From Ophioderma brevispina (Eukaryota; Echinodermata; Ophiuroidea; Amphilepidida; Ophiodermatidae), in NCBI GenBank assembly GCA_023653785.1, contig JAMKCH010057901.1:1-64000 (forward strand): 64,000 bases of DNA. The letters run 5' to 3'. Shown piece by piece: positions 48,565 through 60,420 of the stretch (within the stretch, counting starts at the first letter, position 1; the number at the start of each line of letters is the position of its first letter). A program made the position numbers and the translations under genes. The notes below the pieces were generated by a model. The model saw only the letters and a program-made list of their open reading frames with translations, searched no databases and had not been told where the DNA came from.

Positions 48565-49215
48565 GCGGTTAGTTTGAAGTGGTATTCTGTCGTATTTTTA
48601 GAGATTTTGTTCGTTGTTGAAGGGGTGTTTGTTGTTGTTGTTTTTCTTTCGTTCTTTCGTTTTTTTAGAGTTTTAGCAGTGCCACTGCACCAATGGCAAT
48701 AAAAAAAATCCGAACGTTTCATGAAGCTTTCTTAAAGTTATAAGTACGTTTCAGTGAAAAATACACGTCCAGTATTGAAAACGGCGATAGAGGAAATTAG
48801 CCATTTTCAACACACATTTACAAAAGTGATGGCTCATACAGCCCTACTTTTTTCAAATGATGTCCTAAAGGTTTACTTTATTACCCAAAAAACACACAAC
48901 AAACATTAAAACTTTATTCGCGGTTTTGTTTGAAGTGGTCGTATTCTGTACTTGTCGGCGTTAAGAGATTTAGAATTTGTTACGTTGTTGTTAAAGGTTT
49001 TTTTGTTTGTTTCGAAGTTTATCCGTTGTCCAGGCTTTGATTGAAAATTATTCTTTTTATTTTAAAAATCAGAGCTTCCCTTAATTATACCGTTCAGTTG
49101 AAAATGCCCCGTATACAGTCTGCTAACGGTGATAGAGGAACTATACCCCTTCAACACACATTTGACAAGAGTGATCGGAAGCGTCTTTTATTATTATCCC
49201 CAAAACAACACACAC
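48565..49215. repeat. Tandem duplication, ~350-bp unit
   Basis: 48,565-48,905 and 48,917-49,215 share, in order, 'tcgcggtt', 'tttgaagtgg', 'attctgt', 'aacgg[ct]gatagagga', 'ttcaacacacattt' and a 'ttattaccc/ttatcccc' plus ACAC tail. Divergence is high. Frames on either strand are not conserved between the copies, so the unit is unlikely to be coding. Confidence 0.8.
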
Positions 49216-49349
49216 ACAAACAGAGAAATGCGGAGCTCGCGCGCACAAACTTTATACAATCGATTGTTATCTGTTTCTACTGTGCAGTCCATTTTTCTCC
49301 ATTCAGGGCAATTGTACTGTACCACTTGACGTTATGGAAGAACAAGGTA

Positions 49350-51320
49350 TCACTTTCCTTCCCTAGATACGGAAGCCCTATCTCCACAATAACGCCTCAG
49401 TTAACTAGTGATAACGCTTCGTTAACTGGAGGGATACAACGCTGACCCCAAATAACGCGCATTATCTAGGGTTAACAAAGAAGCTTGTGAAAACCCCAAA
49501 TAACGCGCGCTGTATCTTAGTTAACAAAGCTTATCTCGAGATAGCAGAGCTGAAACCCAAATAATGACCCCTGATTGGGGGTAACAAAGCTTATTTCGGA
49601 TTAAGGTCTCATATCTCGAGATAAGGCACCCTATCTCCAGATAAGAAAGCGAACCCCAAACTAACGGCACATTTACTTGGGCGGTGTTAACCTACTTATC
49701 TGGGTTAGACAAGCTGAACCTAAATAACGGTCCTTAGTCTGGGTGTTAACAAGCGGAACCCCAACCACAATAAAACGGCCCCCGTATGTAGGGTTTAAGA
49801 AAGATGTGAACCCCAAAAAACGATTCCCTTATATAGAGGTTAACAAAGCCGTTATCTAGAGTTAACAAAGATTGTGAACCCTAAATGACGGTCCTTATCT
49901 TGAGTAAACACTCCTTTTCTGGAGTTAGCAAAGATGAAATCCAAATAACGGGCACTCTTGGATGATAACAAAGCTGAACCCCAAAGTAACCGACCGTATT
50001 TGGTTCCAGCTTTGTTAACCCCAGATAAGGATCGTTATTGGGGGTTCAGCTTTCTTATCTTGAGGTTTAACTGAGTGTTATTGGAGATAAGGGGCCATAT
50101 CACTAGATAAGGTTTCTTATAAGAGATGCTTTGTTAGACCCCAGATAAGGACCCGTGATTTGGGTCGGTTCAGCTTTTTATCTAGCAGATAAGACCCGTT
50201 ATTTGGGCGGGATTCACTTGGTAACCCTATAGAAGGACCGTATTTGGGGTCAGATTGTTAACCCCAGATAGGACGCGTTATTTGGGGTCAGCTTTGTTTC
50301 TCCATAACGAAGCGTTTCTCCAGTTAACGGCGTAGTAGTGTTATATTCGGAGATAAGGCTTCCTTATCTAGGGATAAAAGAAGTTCGATAACTTGTGCTT
50401 CAATAGCATATCTCGTTAACTGGAGAAACGCTTCGTTAACTGGAGATAACAAAGCTTGACTCCCCAACGAAACGCGCCCTTATCTAGGCTGAACAAAGTG
50501 AACCCAACATAACGCGCTTTATTTAAGTAAAAAAGTTATCTCGAGATAACAGAGATGAACCCCAAACATAACTACCCTTATCTGGGCGTCAAACAAAGAT
50601 TATCCGGGCATAAGGGTCTTTACTCTCGAGAGATAAGGGTGCCTTATCCCGAGATAAGAAAGCTGAAACACCCAAATAAGCACCTTAGCTGGAGTTAACA
50701 CTCCGTATCTAGGGTTAACAAAGATTTGAACCAAATAAAAGGTCTTATCTTGGCGTTAACAAAGCTTGAAACCCAAATAAAGGCTTATATAGGGTAAGTA
50801 AAGCCTTGTGAACCAAAATAAAAAGGAGTCCTTATAGAGTTAACAAAGCTAATCTAGAGATAACAAAGTGAACCCAAAAATACGGTGCCTTATCTTGAGT
50901 TAACACTCCTTATCTGGAATTAGGCCCCCCCAAAGCTGAACCCCAATTAACGGGCCCTATCTGGAGCTGATAACAAAGCTGAACCAAAATAACGACCCGG
51001 TATCTTTGGCGGTTTAAGCTTTGTTAACCCCAGGATAGTACTCGTTCTATTTGGGGTTCAGCTTTCTTATTTAGACGTTAACTGAAGCGTTATTTAGAGA
51101 CTAAGGGACTTTAACCCATAGATCGGTTTATTATTAAGATAAGCTTTTTTTAACCCAGAGAAGGACCGGTATTTGGGGCTCAGCTTTGTTAACCCCAGAA
51201 AGACGCGTTATTTGGTGTTTTTCAGCTTTGTATCTCCAGTTGAAACGGAAACGCGTTAATTCAGTTAACGGAGTGTTATTGGAGATAAGGTTCCTTATTT
51301 AGGGATAGAAGAAAGTGAAT
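49350..51320. repeat. Foldback minisatellite arrays (GTTAACAAAGCTGAACCCC units), copy 1
   Basis: Units of about 40 bases read GTTAACAAAGCTGAACCCCA followed by aataacggtccttatctggg, and alternate with GCTTATCTCGAGATAA. They run forward at 49,440-49,985 and reverse-complemented (cagataagga .. ttggggttcagctttgtta) at 49,985-50,375. The pattern then repeats as a second pair (50,400-51,000 forward, 51,005-51,310 reverse). Each pair is bounded by an inverted 'cttatctagggata' end (49,360; 50,375; 51,300). Each pair is thus a hairpin of about 1 kb with internally repetitive arms. No coding content. Confidence 0.9.
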
Positions 51321-52369
51321 ACACTGGATTCCATAGAAGCTGGAGAATGCATTCACACTGGAATTAACCACCCAACCACACAACATTTGTCTCAGCAAAT
51401 TGCATTCCCCACACTTTTTGCAAGAATTTCCGACAATTAATGTACGGGTGATGTGGAATTTCCTTGTGAACATGATACTACTATTAGAAATAGTTCGGAC
51501 GAAGGATCAACCAATGTTTACAGCTGATCCACGCTGAATCGACCAAATCAAATAGCGCGCTGAATAGAAATTGTTTGTGCCATCTTGAGAGAGGTGGCCA
51601 CGCCTAGCAGTTTGATGCTTTGAATTTCCCGCCAATTCGAAGCAAACGTGTTACAGATTTCACAAGCTTGAAAACATGAAGGCAATGTCGGATTTATTAT
51701 AAATTTGAAATAAAGAATGTTTTAGGAAACGTACGTATTGTGTGGAAGAGGATTAGTCTGGGGCTATCTATAGTTTCTACCAACGAAACATTAAACGTTC
51801 GGAAGTGACATTAAATACAGCTTGTCTCAAAAATAAATTGTGCAAATGAAAAGCGCCCTCTTTGGCAATTAGAAAATTGTGTGACATGATGCTAATCACA
51901 AGTCAAGGGCCGCGCTCTAGATTAAAATGACGTGTGATGACTGATATTGAATGAGGTAAGCTTATAACTTTATCATACATTCAAGATCAAAAACATTACT
52001 ACCGAACAATTTGACAAAATGAATTTTCTAATATACAAAGAATGTCTTTTATTATAATGTACTGCACAGGTATTTGGATATAACATTTATTCATTTTCTG
52101 AAAAGTAGCAAAAAAATGTAACACCTAACCATATTGCCCGCATGGTTTATCAAAAATTGCACACATTTTTATGCCACTTGCAGTAATTAATGGTCCTCTG
52201 GTCCCAACATAGTTACCTTTGCACGAGTGGGGTCAAATGTCATCTATGAGGTTCATTAGATGTCTTTACCAAAAATGGTCAGGATTATGAATGCTGGGGG
52301 ATCTAAATGTCGATCGATTTTCCTGACAATTAGATACAATGGCCCTTGGTTAGTGTCCAACATGTGCCC

Positions 52370-52505
52370 TCGCTGTGACCTTAACACTTCATGACCCAAC
52401 GGGGTTTTCAATCCCGTTGGTGCCAAGGGGCGGTCCCTCGTGTGACCTTAAACACTCAGTGAACAAGGGGTTGGTTTTTAATCCCGTTGGTGCCCAAGGG
52501 GGGTC
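52370..52505. repeat. Two-unit minisatellite in copy 1
   Basis: Two tandem units of about 65 bases, each with tgaccttaa, acactca, aaggggtt, 'aatcccgttggtgcc' and aagggg. The homologous pair lies at 56,073-56,205 in copy 2. Confidence 0.8.
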
Positions 52506-53035
52506 CATTGGACCCCCCCCCAAGGAAAACCACTTCCCCGAGGAATTTTTAAAATTTATACAAATGTGAAAGGGGCTAAGACAACCCCAAATCAGCAAGT
52601 TAAAAAGGCGAATTGTGATTTGGGCTCAAAGATAGGGCCAAAACAGTGTTTTCAATCAACACGGAAAACAAAAATGGGCAAAAAGACGTCAAAATTCAAA
52701 TGAGCCCATGCGCTTACATCAAACTTTTAAAAACTTATTTATGTTGAGATTATCTAGAGAAGACCAAAATCACATATATTTAACACAAAAAACTTGCAGT
52801 TGTAGGCCCACATCATGTATTTTAACGGGTTCTCTTGTTGCAAATACCACATCATTTTCCCATAGACTCCACACCTGGTCACTTAAGTGTTAATTAACAT
52901 GATAGAAAGATAAAGTTGCTTGGTTGTATCCATGGAAAGGTGATACGAGGACCACATCGACCCACTGAAGTTTGAACGATCTACCTGCCACCCCTAACTT
53001 GCAATTGTTATTCATATTCTTCAAGTGGCCTTCGA

Positions 53036-53169
53036 GGATAAATACTCTTCAGGTTTCTCGCTCAGAGAAAATTCCTCGTTTCGTGGTTTGTTTCTTCATT
53101 GCGAAGTAAATACTTTAAAACATATGGCGGGCTTCAATGGAAACCGATCAACACCCCCTGGGGGGTTCT
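53036..53169. other. Unique spacer between the duplicated blocks
   Basis: About 130 bases not found in either block. Confidence 0.6.
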
Positions 53170-56100
53170 TGGATGGGGTCGGTAACCAAGATGAACCAAA
53201 ATAACGAGCCTTATCTCGGGTAACAAAGGCTGAACCCCAAATAACGGCGTTATCTTAAGTTAACAAAGCTTATCTCGAGAGCAGAAGCTGAACCCAATAA
53301 TGACCCTTATCTGTGGTTAACAAAGCTTATTCGGGATAAAGGTCGCTAGATTAGAGATACGGCACCCTTATCTCCAGATAAGAAAGCTGAACCCCAAATA
53401 ACGCACCTTATCATGGGGTTAACAATCCTTTATCTGGGGTAGCAAAGCTATGAACCTAAATAACGGTCCTTATCTTGGGTTAACAACGCTGAACACCCCA
53501 AATACGGCCTTATGTAGGGTTAAGAAAGATGAACCGCCAAATAACGATCCTTATATAGAGTTAACAAAGCTTATCTAGATGTTAACAAAGCTGAAACCAA
53601 AATAACCGTGTCAGTATCTTGAGTTAACACTCCTTTTCTGGAGTTAGCAAAGCTGAACTCCAAATAAAGGGCCCTCTCTTGGAGATAACAAAGCGGAACC
53701 CCAATTAACGGTCGTTATTTGGGGTTAAGCTATTTGTTAACCCAGATAAGGATCGTTTGGGGGTTCAGCTTTTATTATCTTGAGTTAACTGAGTGTTTTA
53801 TTGGAGATTAAGGGGCCTGATCCCTAGTTAGATAAGGTTTCTTTAGAGATATGCTTGTTAAACCCCAGATAAGGACCGTTATTTCGGGTTCAGCTGTCGT
53901 TATCTAGCGAGAGTAAGGACAGCGTTATTTGGTGGGTTCAGCTTTGTAACCTATTTTAAGGACGTTATTGGGTTCAGATTTGTTAACCCAGATAAGGACG
54001 CGGTAATTTGGGGTTCAGCTTTGTTTATTCAATTTAACAAGCGTATCTCAGTTAAACGGAGAGTGTTATTTGGGGAGATAAGGCTTCCTTATCTAGGGAT
54101 AAAAGAAGGTGATACACTTGTGCTTCTCAAGACTTATGCTCCGTTAGCTGGAGATAACGCTTCGTAACTGGAGATAACAAAGCTTGGAACACAAATAACG
54201 CGCCTTATCTAGGCTTAACAAAGACTGGAAACCCAAATAACGAGCTTTAATCTTAAGTTAACAAAGCTTATCTCGAGATAACAGAGACGAACCCCAAAAG
54301 AACGACCCTTATCGGGGTCACAAAGCTTAGATAGGATTTTTGATAAGGTCTCTATCTCGAGATAAGGCACCCTTATTGAGATAAGAAAGCTCTGAACCCT
54401 CCAATAACGACTGATCTGGCAAGTTAACACTTCCTTATCTAGGTTAGCAAAGTGAACCCTAAATAACGGTCCTTATCTTGGGTTACAAAGCTGAACCCCA
54501 AATAAACGGACCCTTATCTAGGGTTAGAAAAGCTGAACCCCAAACCTATAACACGTCCGTATAGAGTTAACAAAGACTATCTAGAGATAACAAAGGTGAT
54601 GAAACCCAAAATACGGTCCTTATCTTGAGTTAACACTCCTTATCTGGAATTTAGCAAAGCTGAACCCCAAATAACGGCCCTATCTGGAGATAACCAAAGC
54701 TGAACACCAATAACGCGTTAGTGGGTTCAGTTTTGTTAACCCCAGATAGTATCGTTAGTTGGGGTTCAGCTTTTCTTATCTTGAGTTAATGACGTTATTA
54801 GAGATAAGGGGCCTTACCCTAGATAGCGGTTTTTATTTAGAGATAAGCTTTGTTAACCCCAGAAAGACCGTTATTTGGGGGTTCATCTTGGTTAACCAAA
54901 GATAAGACGCGTTATTTGGGGTTCAGCTTTGTATCTCAGTTAACGAAGCGTTATCTCCAGAGTTAACGGAGTGTTATTGAGATAAGGCTTCCTTATTAGG
55001 ATACGAAGAAGGTGATACACTTGTGCTTCCATAGGCGTGGAGAACGATTCAAACTTGGATAAAACCACACCAACATTGTCTCGTAGCAATTGTCATTCCC
55101 CACACTGTTTCAAGAATTTCCGCCAATTAATGTACGTGTGATGTGGTTCCTTGTGAACATGAGACTACTATTAGAAATAGTCGGATGCCAGGATCAAAAC
55201 AATTGACAGCTGCTCACGCTGAATCGCACAATCAAATAGCGCGCTGAATAGAAAATTGTATTGTGCCCATCTTGAGCAGAGGTGGCCATGCCTAGCAGTT
55301 TGAGCTTTGACTTTCCCGCCAATTCGAATAAACTTCGTACAGAATCTCCAAGCTGAAAACATGAAGCCATGTGGCATTTTTTACCACTTTTTTTAAAATA
55401 AAGCCTGTTGTAGGAAGATTACGTATTGTTTGGAAGAGGATTTCATCTGGGGACTTACTCATAGTTCTACCAAAGAAACAGTAAACGCAGTAGGCGAGTG
55501 ACATTAAACTACAGCCGGTCTCAAAAAATTGTGCAAATGAAAAGCGCACTCTTTGGCAATTAGAATTAGAACATACTGTTGTGGCATGATGCTTACAATC
55601 AACGTCAAGGGCGCAGTCCTAGCTTTCAAATGCGTGGGACTTACTGATATGAATGAGGGCTTATCACTATTATCTAACCTTCAAGATTCAACAATTACCT
55701 ACCGAAACAATTTTACAAAAATCATCTAATCTACAATGAATGTTCTTTTATTAATTGTAATGTACAGGTATTTGGATATAACATTTATTCAATTTTCTGG
55801 AAAAGAGCAAAAAGGTTAACCCTAAGCATAATTGCCCGCTGTTTTCACAAATATGCACACATTTTAGGCCATTGCCATGTAATTAAGGGTTCCTTGTCCC
55901 ACAGTTACTCTTCCCGGTGGGGTCCAATGTCATCTAGAGGTCTATTAGCTTTTCATTTCACTTAAAAATGGTCAGAATTATGAAATGCTTGGGGTATCCA
56001 CATATGTCGATAGATTTTAATGACATTAGCTACAATGGCCACTGGGTTAGTGTCCCACATGTGCCCTCGTGTGACCTTAACACTTCAGTGACCAAGGGGT

Positions 56101-56705
56101 TTTCCCTCCCGTGGTGCCCAAGGGGGGGTCCCTCGTTGTGACCTTAACACTCAGGACCAAGGGGTTTTCACTCCGTGGTGCCACAAGGGTGGTCACATGG
56201 ACCCCCCCCCCCAAGGAAACCACTTTCCGATGGCGAATGGTTTGTACTAAATTTATACCACATGTGAAGGGTCATAAGACAACCCAAATCAGAATAAAAA
56301 ATGGAATGGTATTTGCGGTCAAAATTAGGGCCAAAACATTGTTTCAAACACGCGAAACATGGCAAAAAGACTAACTTCAAATGATCCATGCGCTTACATC
56401 AAACTTTTTAAAAATATTTTATGTTGATATCTACTCTAGAAGACCCAAATTTTACATATATTTAACACAAAACTTGCAGTTTAGGCATCCTGTATTTTTA
56501 ACGGGTGTGCAAAATAAAAATATTTTCACATAAGACTCTCCCCCCTGGTCAATTAAGTGTTAAAATGATCAGAAAGATTTAAAGTGCTCTTGGTGTATTC
56601 CATGGAAAGAGATAAGAAAGGAACCACATAGACCCACTTGAAGTTGAGACGATCTACCTGGCCACACCATAATTGCAATTGTTATTCAGATTCTCTCAAG
56701 TGGCT
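53170..56705. repeat. Duplicated block, copy 2
   Basis: Foldback arrays at 53,190-54,120 and 54,130-55,030, then 1.7 kb of sequence homologous to 51,321-53,035. It ends at 'caagtggc' near 56,705, matching about 53,030. Internal order and orientation of arms match copy 1. No coding content. Differences from copy 1 are dominated by indels. Confidence 0.9.
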
Positions 56706-56723
56706 CATTGGTACCTGATGTCG

Positions 56724-56948
56724 TTATCCACTAGCAAAGGGAACACATTTTTGTAAATGACCGGCTCTTAACACCTGATTGGCTTCTTTTTGGATTACCA
56801 ATAGGGCCGTGTGGTTGCAAATGCAAGTGTTGAGATTTTGACCACCACTATGCTCTGGAGATAGGTTGTGGCAACCTTCTTGAGCGGAGCTATTACTATA
56901 TTGAGTGTGACCACAAAGCAGTAGCGATTTATCCGTAAATGTTATCAA
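56724..56948 (-). CDS. Exon-like segment with a GPS (GPCR proteolysis site) motif
   Basis: The minus-strand frame contains YSNSSAQEGCHNLSPEH, then 7 residues, then TCICNHTALLVI. The G-C pair, 15 residues, and C-x-C-N-H-[LT] followed by a hydrophobic run are the hallmarks of a GPS motif. This is the end of the GAIN domain of adhesion GPCRs and polycystin-1-like proteins, where the chain is cut just after His-Leu/Thr. The usual Trp before the G-C pair is Ala here, and the first Cys (C-G-H-T) is present. A donor-like GTAATC follows inside the hydrophobic run. I see no 7-TM exons downstream; that side is the duplicated block. Two coding-like stretches lie upstream on the same strand. It could be one exon of a real receptor gene or a stranded pseudo-exon. 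Confidence 0.5.
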   Translation of the reverse strand: MITFTDKSLLLCGHTQYSNSSAQEGCHNLSPEHSGGQNLNTCICNHTALLVIQKEANQVLRAGHLQKCVPFASG

Positions 56949-57104
56949 GGGATAGATTGCGAATTGGCACCACCAATCATCGCTGGTCTTGAGGTTAGAT
57001 AGTTTACCTCATGATACAGTGTTTTCAGGTTTGAATCTTGCTACTTCCTCTTTTAAAATATATTTTCATTATTTTTTTAGGTTAGAGGGAAAAAGTCTAA
57101 GTCC

Positions 57105-57190
57105 AAAAACTGGAGCATGGGTGGTGCAGTGGTCAAAAAAATACGCAGTGGTTGCAAATACGGGGCCCAGGTTTCCAATCCATGTAGCAC
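57105..57190 (+). repeat. tRNA-related SINE head
   Basis: 'gggtggtgcagtggtc' is a good pol III A box. 'cccaggtttccaatcc', about 50 bases later, is a B box with one extra base. No tail was identified. Confidence 0.4.
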
Positions 57191-57562
57191 CATGGACTGC
57201 AAATCGTGTGAAAACATTTTTCAATGGGAATGAATTTGCGGCAGACGGACACATGCGTCCGTGAATTACGTGAAAGCTGTATTTTTAAATGAAAAGCCCG
57301 GCAAACATACGGTCCTTTGGTAATACCACTTATTACTCACATAATTAAACTTAAATAAGCACATTTATGAAATTGTAGCGTGGACGAACCTGATAATATA
57401 TAGGAATCTGGGCAAGTAACCGATTATAATCATGTCGATTAAGTTCAACCTCCCCAACTCAACCCAGAAAAAGCATTAGCCTTTTCGAGCAAATTGAGGA
57501 TTACCTGGGATTGCGACGAATACCACGAATGATAATGCCTGTTACATCGCATCACTAGACCG

Positions 57563-57763
57563 TTAACATCCTACGGCAGCTCTTTTGTTGCCTGCGAATC
57601 CATTCCTGCGAATGCGTCTGGTCCCATAGTATTGAAAAACTCTAAAGATACAATTGCCCAGTGTGAAACATTCAGGCCGACCTATTTCAGATACAGGCCC
57701 TATACATGTTACAAACATTGATGTTAACTGGTCTATAGGAAAAGGTCCAATAGGATTTAGCAT
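57563..57763 (-). other. Unassigned coding-like frame
   Basis: Minus-strand frame of 66 codons with IGPFPIDQLTSMFV and IGRPECFTLGNCIFRVFQYY. It overlaps by a few bases the end of the frame upstream and would need a frameshift to join it. Composition is protein-like and hydrophobic-rich, but no family is recognised. Confidence 0.25.
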
Positions 57764-58002
57764 CTTTCAAGTGACAACCCTGGCGCAAACACTTCGGATG
57801 TGATCTGCAAGTAATCGTTGTCAAGAAGAACGTGACCATGTTCAGGCAAAATATTAAGGAGCAAACGAGATTTATAATACAAATCACGTTCAAACCGGGT
57901 CAATGGCAGGATAGCAGTTCTGAATTTACAAGAATGTATAGCCCGCCCTAATTTTCGAAGTATAATCCTATTTAAGTGATAGCGACTTTCTATTTTTCGA
58001 CG
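57757..58002 (-). other. Unassigned coding-like frame
   Basis: Eighty-one sense codons without ATG, including YHLNRIILRKLGRAIHSCKF, ERDLYYKSRLLLNILPEHG and LDNDYLQITSEVFAP, ending at TAA. Just upstream a splice-acceptor-like 'gttctacag' joins in frame if an A5 run is read as A4. Its place upstream of the GPS-motif exon on the same strand makes an extracellular (GAIN-side) part of one gene conceivable, but nothing in the sequence proves it. Confidence 0.28.
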
Positions 58003-59860
58003 TTACCAGATAAATCTGTAGAACACATGAAGCATGTTGGAAAATTATGTAATGATTCTGGAAATTACCGAATATTATGTCAGGTTATTACCAGAGGGGC
58101 CTTTTGATCGAAGTGAGATTTGAAAGACTAGAATTTCGCGGTTATCGGCTTTCTAGGTTCAGGTTTTGCTGGTTAGTTGGGACTGGTTGGGGGGGGAGGC
58201 TGGTAAAACGGGGGTTGCCAGTGGGGTTCATGTTGGCGGTGGTTGTGAGGATTCTGTCAGACCTTATCGGTCCGATCTGAGCCATTTGTAAACCGCGGTT
58301 GGCTGGAATTTGTATGTTGAATGGAAGCAGACGTTTGCCTGCAAGTTGTTTAGATTGTTTGAATAATGTAAAAATGAATTGTAATCCGTGGTCGCTATTC
58401 AGGCGACTTGACAAGTTTTTTAGGTGGAATTGACTAGAATAAGTTGGATGATCTATCTTATCTATTTCAAATCATACATCCTCAGTAGTAGGAGTATTGT
58501 TGTACAGGTGAAAAGGTGCTTGGTCACGGAACAAAGACAACAAAGTGTTGCAGGAAGAACAGACTGGGGCCAAGTAAAAAGAAGGTAGTGTGGCTCGGCT
58601 AGCGGAGTGTGAATGGTTCAGGCGGTCGGAAATCTTCAGTGGACTAAGCTGAACCCAGTAAAGCTGGGTAGGGGGTTCCCGATTGCAGATGACATTAGAA
58701 AAAACCTGTGCTGGTAAGAGAATTCTACATGTACAGTGGTGCGGTTGTAGCTGTTGGTGGCAGCCCTAGTTTGGTCTGATACATAGACACATGCAAAGTT
58801 GTAAGGTGCCAAGGAATGGATGTCCAGAATGAAGCTGTAAGTTTTCGTGACAATTGCTTGGAATATGAGCAGGGGTTTACAATAATGCCAAATTTCATTC
58901 GCGAATAATCCTTGTTTTTGTTATTTATATTCTTGGTTATTTGATTTTTAATTTATAATGATATATTTATTCATAGGGTTTATTTTGTTTTTAATTAAGT
59001 AATGTATATGTGTGCTTTTTTTTATTGTAGTAGTTTTGTATTTACCTATTAGTCATCTTTAATTTGTTTATTTCAATGTTTATTGTAACGATTTACGTTA
59101 TTATAAGTTAGTGTTGATTTTATTATATTCTATTTTCATTCGATTTTTAGTTTAAGTATATGGATTTATTCACATTTTGGTTTTAATTGTATTTGTGTTT
59201 ATTGCTTTGTTTATTTTACTTTTAGCTCTTCTTTATTTGTTGAGTGTTAATTATTTAAGTTTTTTTCATTGTAACGATTTATATTATTAATATTTTGTGT
59301 ATACTGGCTGCGTTATTAATTTTTAAAAGAATTTTTTAAATTTCCCCTTTTTTGGTTTTGGATTTTGGTATTTTTGTTCTGGTTTTATTTTTTATTATTT
59401 TGTCGTTTTCCTTATCATTTATTTTTATGATTTTTAAAATTTATTTGGTTCCATTTATTCTTTATTCATTACTATATTTTATTCCGTTAGAGAGTAAGGC
59501 GCTATATAAATTATCTGTTATTATGTTATTATTTCTTTTTGATTTTAATCATTTATTTTAAGATCTCTAAGGATTAGTGTACACGGATTTTATTGGTTTT
59601 ATTTTTGAAATTATTTGTTATTATTTTCTCATCTGTTTATTATTATTTTTCGTGTGCTTTTTTATTTCTAATTTGTACTGATTTTTATTTATTTCATCCA
59701 TTTGTAATTTGATTAATTTTTATTTGGTTAATTCTTTTGTTATGTTTAGGCTATATGTATGGACTTTGTGATGGTCTGTGCGAAAAAACATCTCTGTTAC
59801 ACCCAAAACATTAACCATTTCTAAAAAATACAATAACGAAAATAACACCCCCAACAAAAA
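58003..59860. other. Non-coding, with a T-rich tract
   Basis: 58,900-59,780 is strongly T-rich, near 75% A+T, with TTTAT/TTATT units on the plus strand. A LINE-tail-like element 'aaggcgctatataaat' sits at about 59,495-59,510. Short hydrophobic frames here are compositional. Confidence 0.45.
59487..59530 (+). mobile_element. LINE 3' tail-like fragment
   Basis: 'gtaaggcgctatataaatta' followed by TTATTATGTTATTATT is the common 3' end of CR1/L2-group LINEs and related SINEs, comparable with the minus-strand tail at 21,600-21,650. Confidence 0.4.
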
Positions 59861-59910
59861 TCAGCCGAAAGTGGGAATCGACCCAGGAACAACGGGGTCT
59901 ATCTTAACGA

Positions 59911-59936
59911 GGGGGGGGGGGGGGGGGGGGGGGGGG
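59911..59936. repeat. 26-base poly-G run
   Basis: An uninterrupted run of 26 G. Just upstream (59,866-59,885), the minus strand reads gggtcgattccc, a possible pol III B box. Confidence 0.9.
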
Positions 59937-60125
59937 CTCATATCTTAAGGAATCAATTGACATCTTTCGGTCTGCAGAGCCCTCGAGGTAAGCCAAACCA
60001 GAGAATCTGGCCAAACATTTCAGGCGCCACAGCTGGTTTCGCTAGTGTTAACGCAACGCATTCTGGGTATTTTCAATGCAAACACGTATTACTGGGGTAT
60101 TACTATGATATTGCCGATCTTCAAG

Positions 60126-60420
60126 GAAAGAGGTATTGCGAGATACAGTATTTATCATATACAAAAATTTCAGATAAAAACCACGAAACATACTATTATC
60201 ATCTACAAAAATATTTCAGCTTAAAAAACCCGAAAAATAGGCCGTAATGATCAGTGGGGGAAATTACGACGGCGATTTCAGAGAAAGGGTTTGCGAGATA
60301 CAGTATTTATCATCTACAAATTATTTCAGCTAAATAACACGAATATACTATCTATCATCTACAAAAATCTTATTTCAGCTAAAAAAAACATGAACATACC
60401 TATAACTGATCATTGGAGGG
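60126..60420. repeat. Tandem repeat, two ~155-bp units with ~45-bp subunits
   Basis: 'ttgcgagatacagtatttat' recurs at 60,136 and 60,291. Inside each unit 'tatcatctacaaaaat' plus 'tttcagct' recurs two or three times, and both units end with a 'atgatca[gt]tggggg'-like phrase. Confidence 0.8.

Larger units (their letters stand above)
49350..53035. repeat. Duplicated block, copy 1 (palindromic arrays plus unique part)
   Basis: It consists of two foldback arrays (49,350-50,385 and 50,386-51,320) followed by about 1.7 kb of non-repetitive, non-coding sequence (51,321-53,035). The whole recurs at 53,170-56,705 with an offset of about 3.7 kb. The non-repetitive part includes 'aatagcgcgctgaatagaaa' and 'gaggtggccacgcctagcag', which make the duplication unambiguous. 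Copies differ mainly by one- and two-base indels. Confidence 0.9.
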
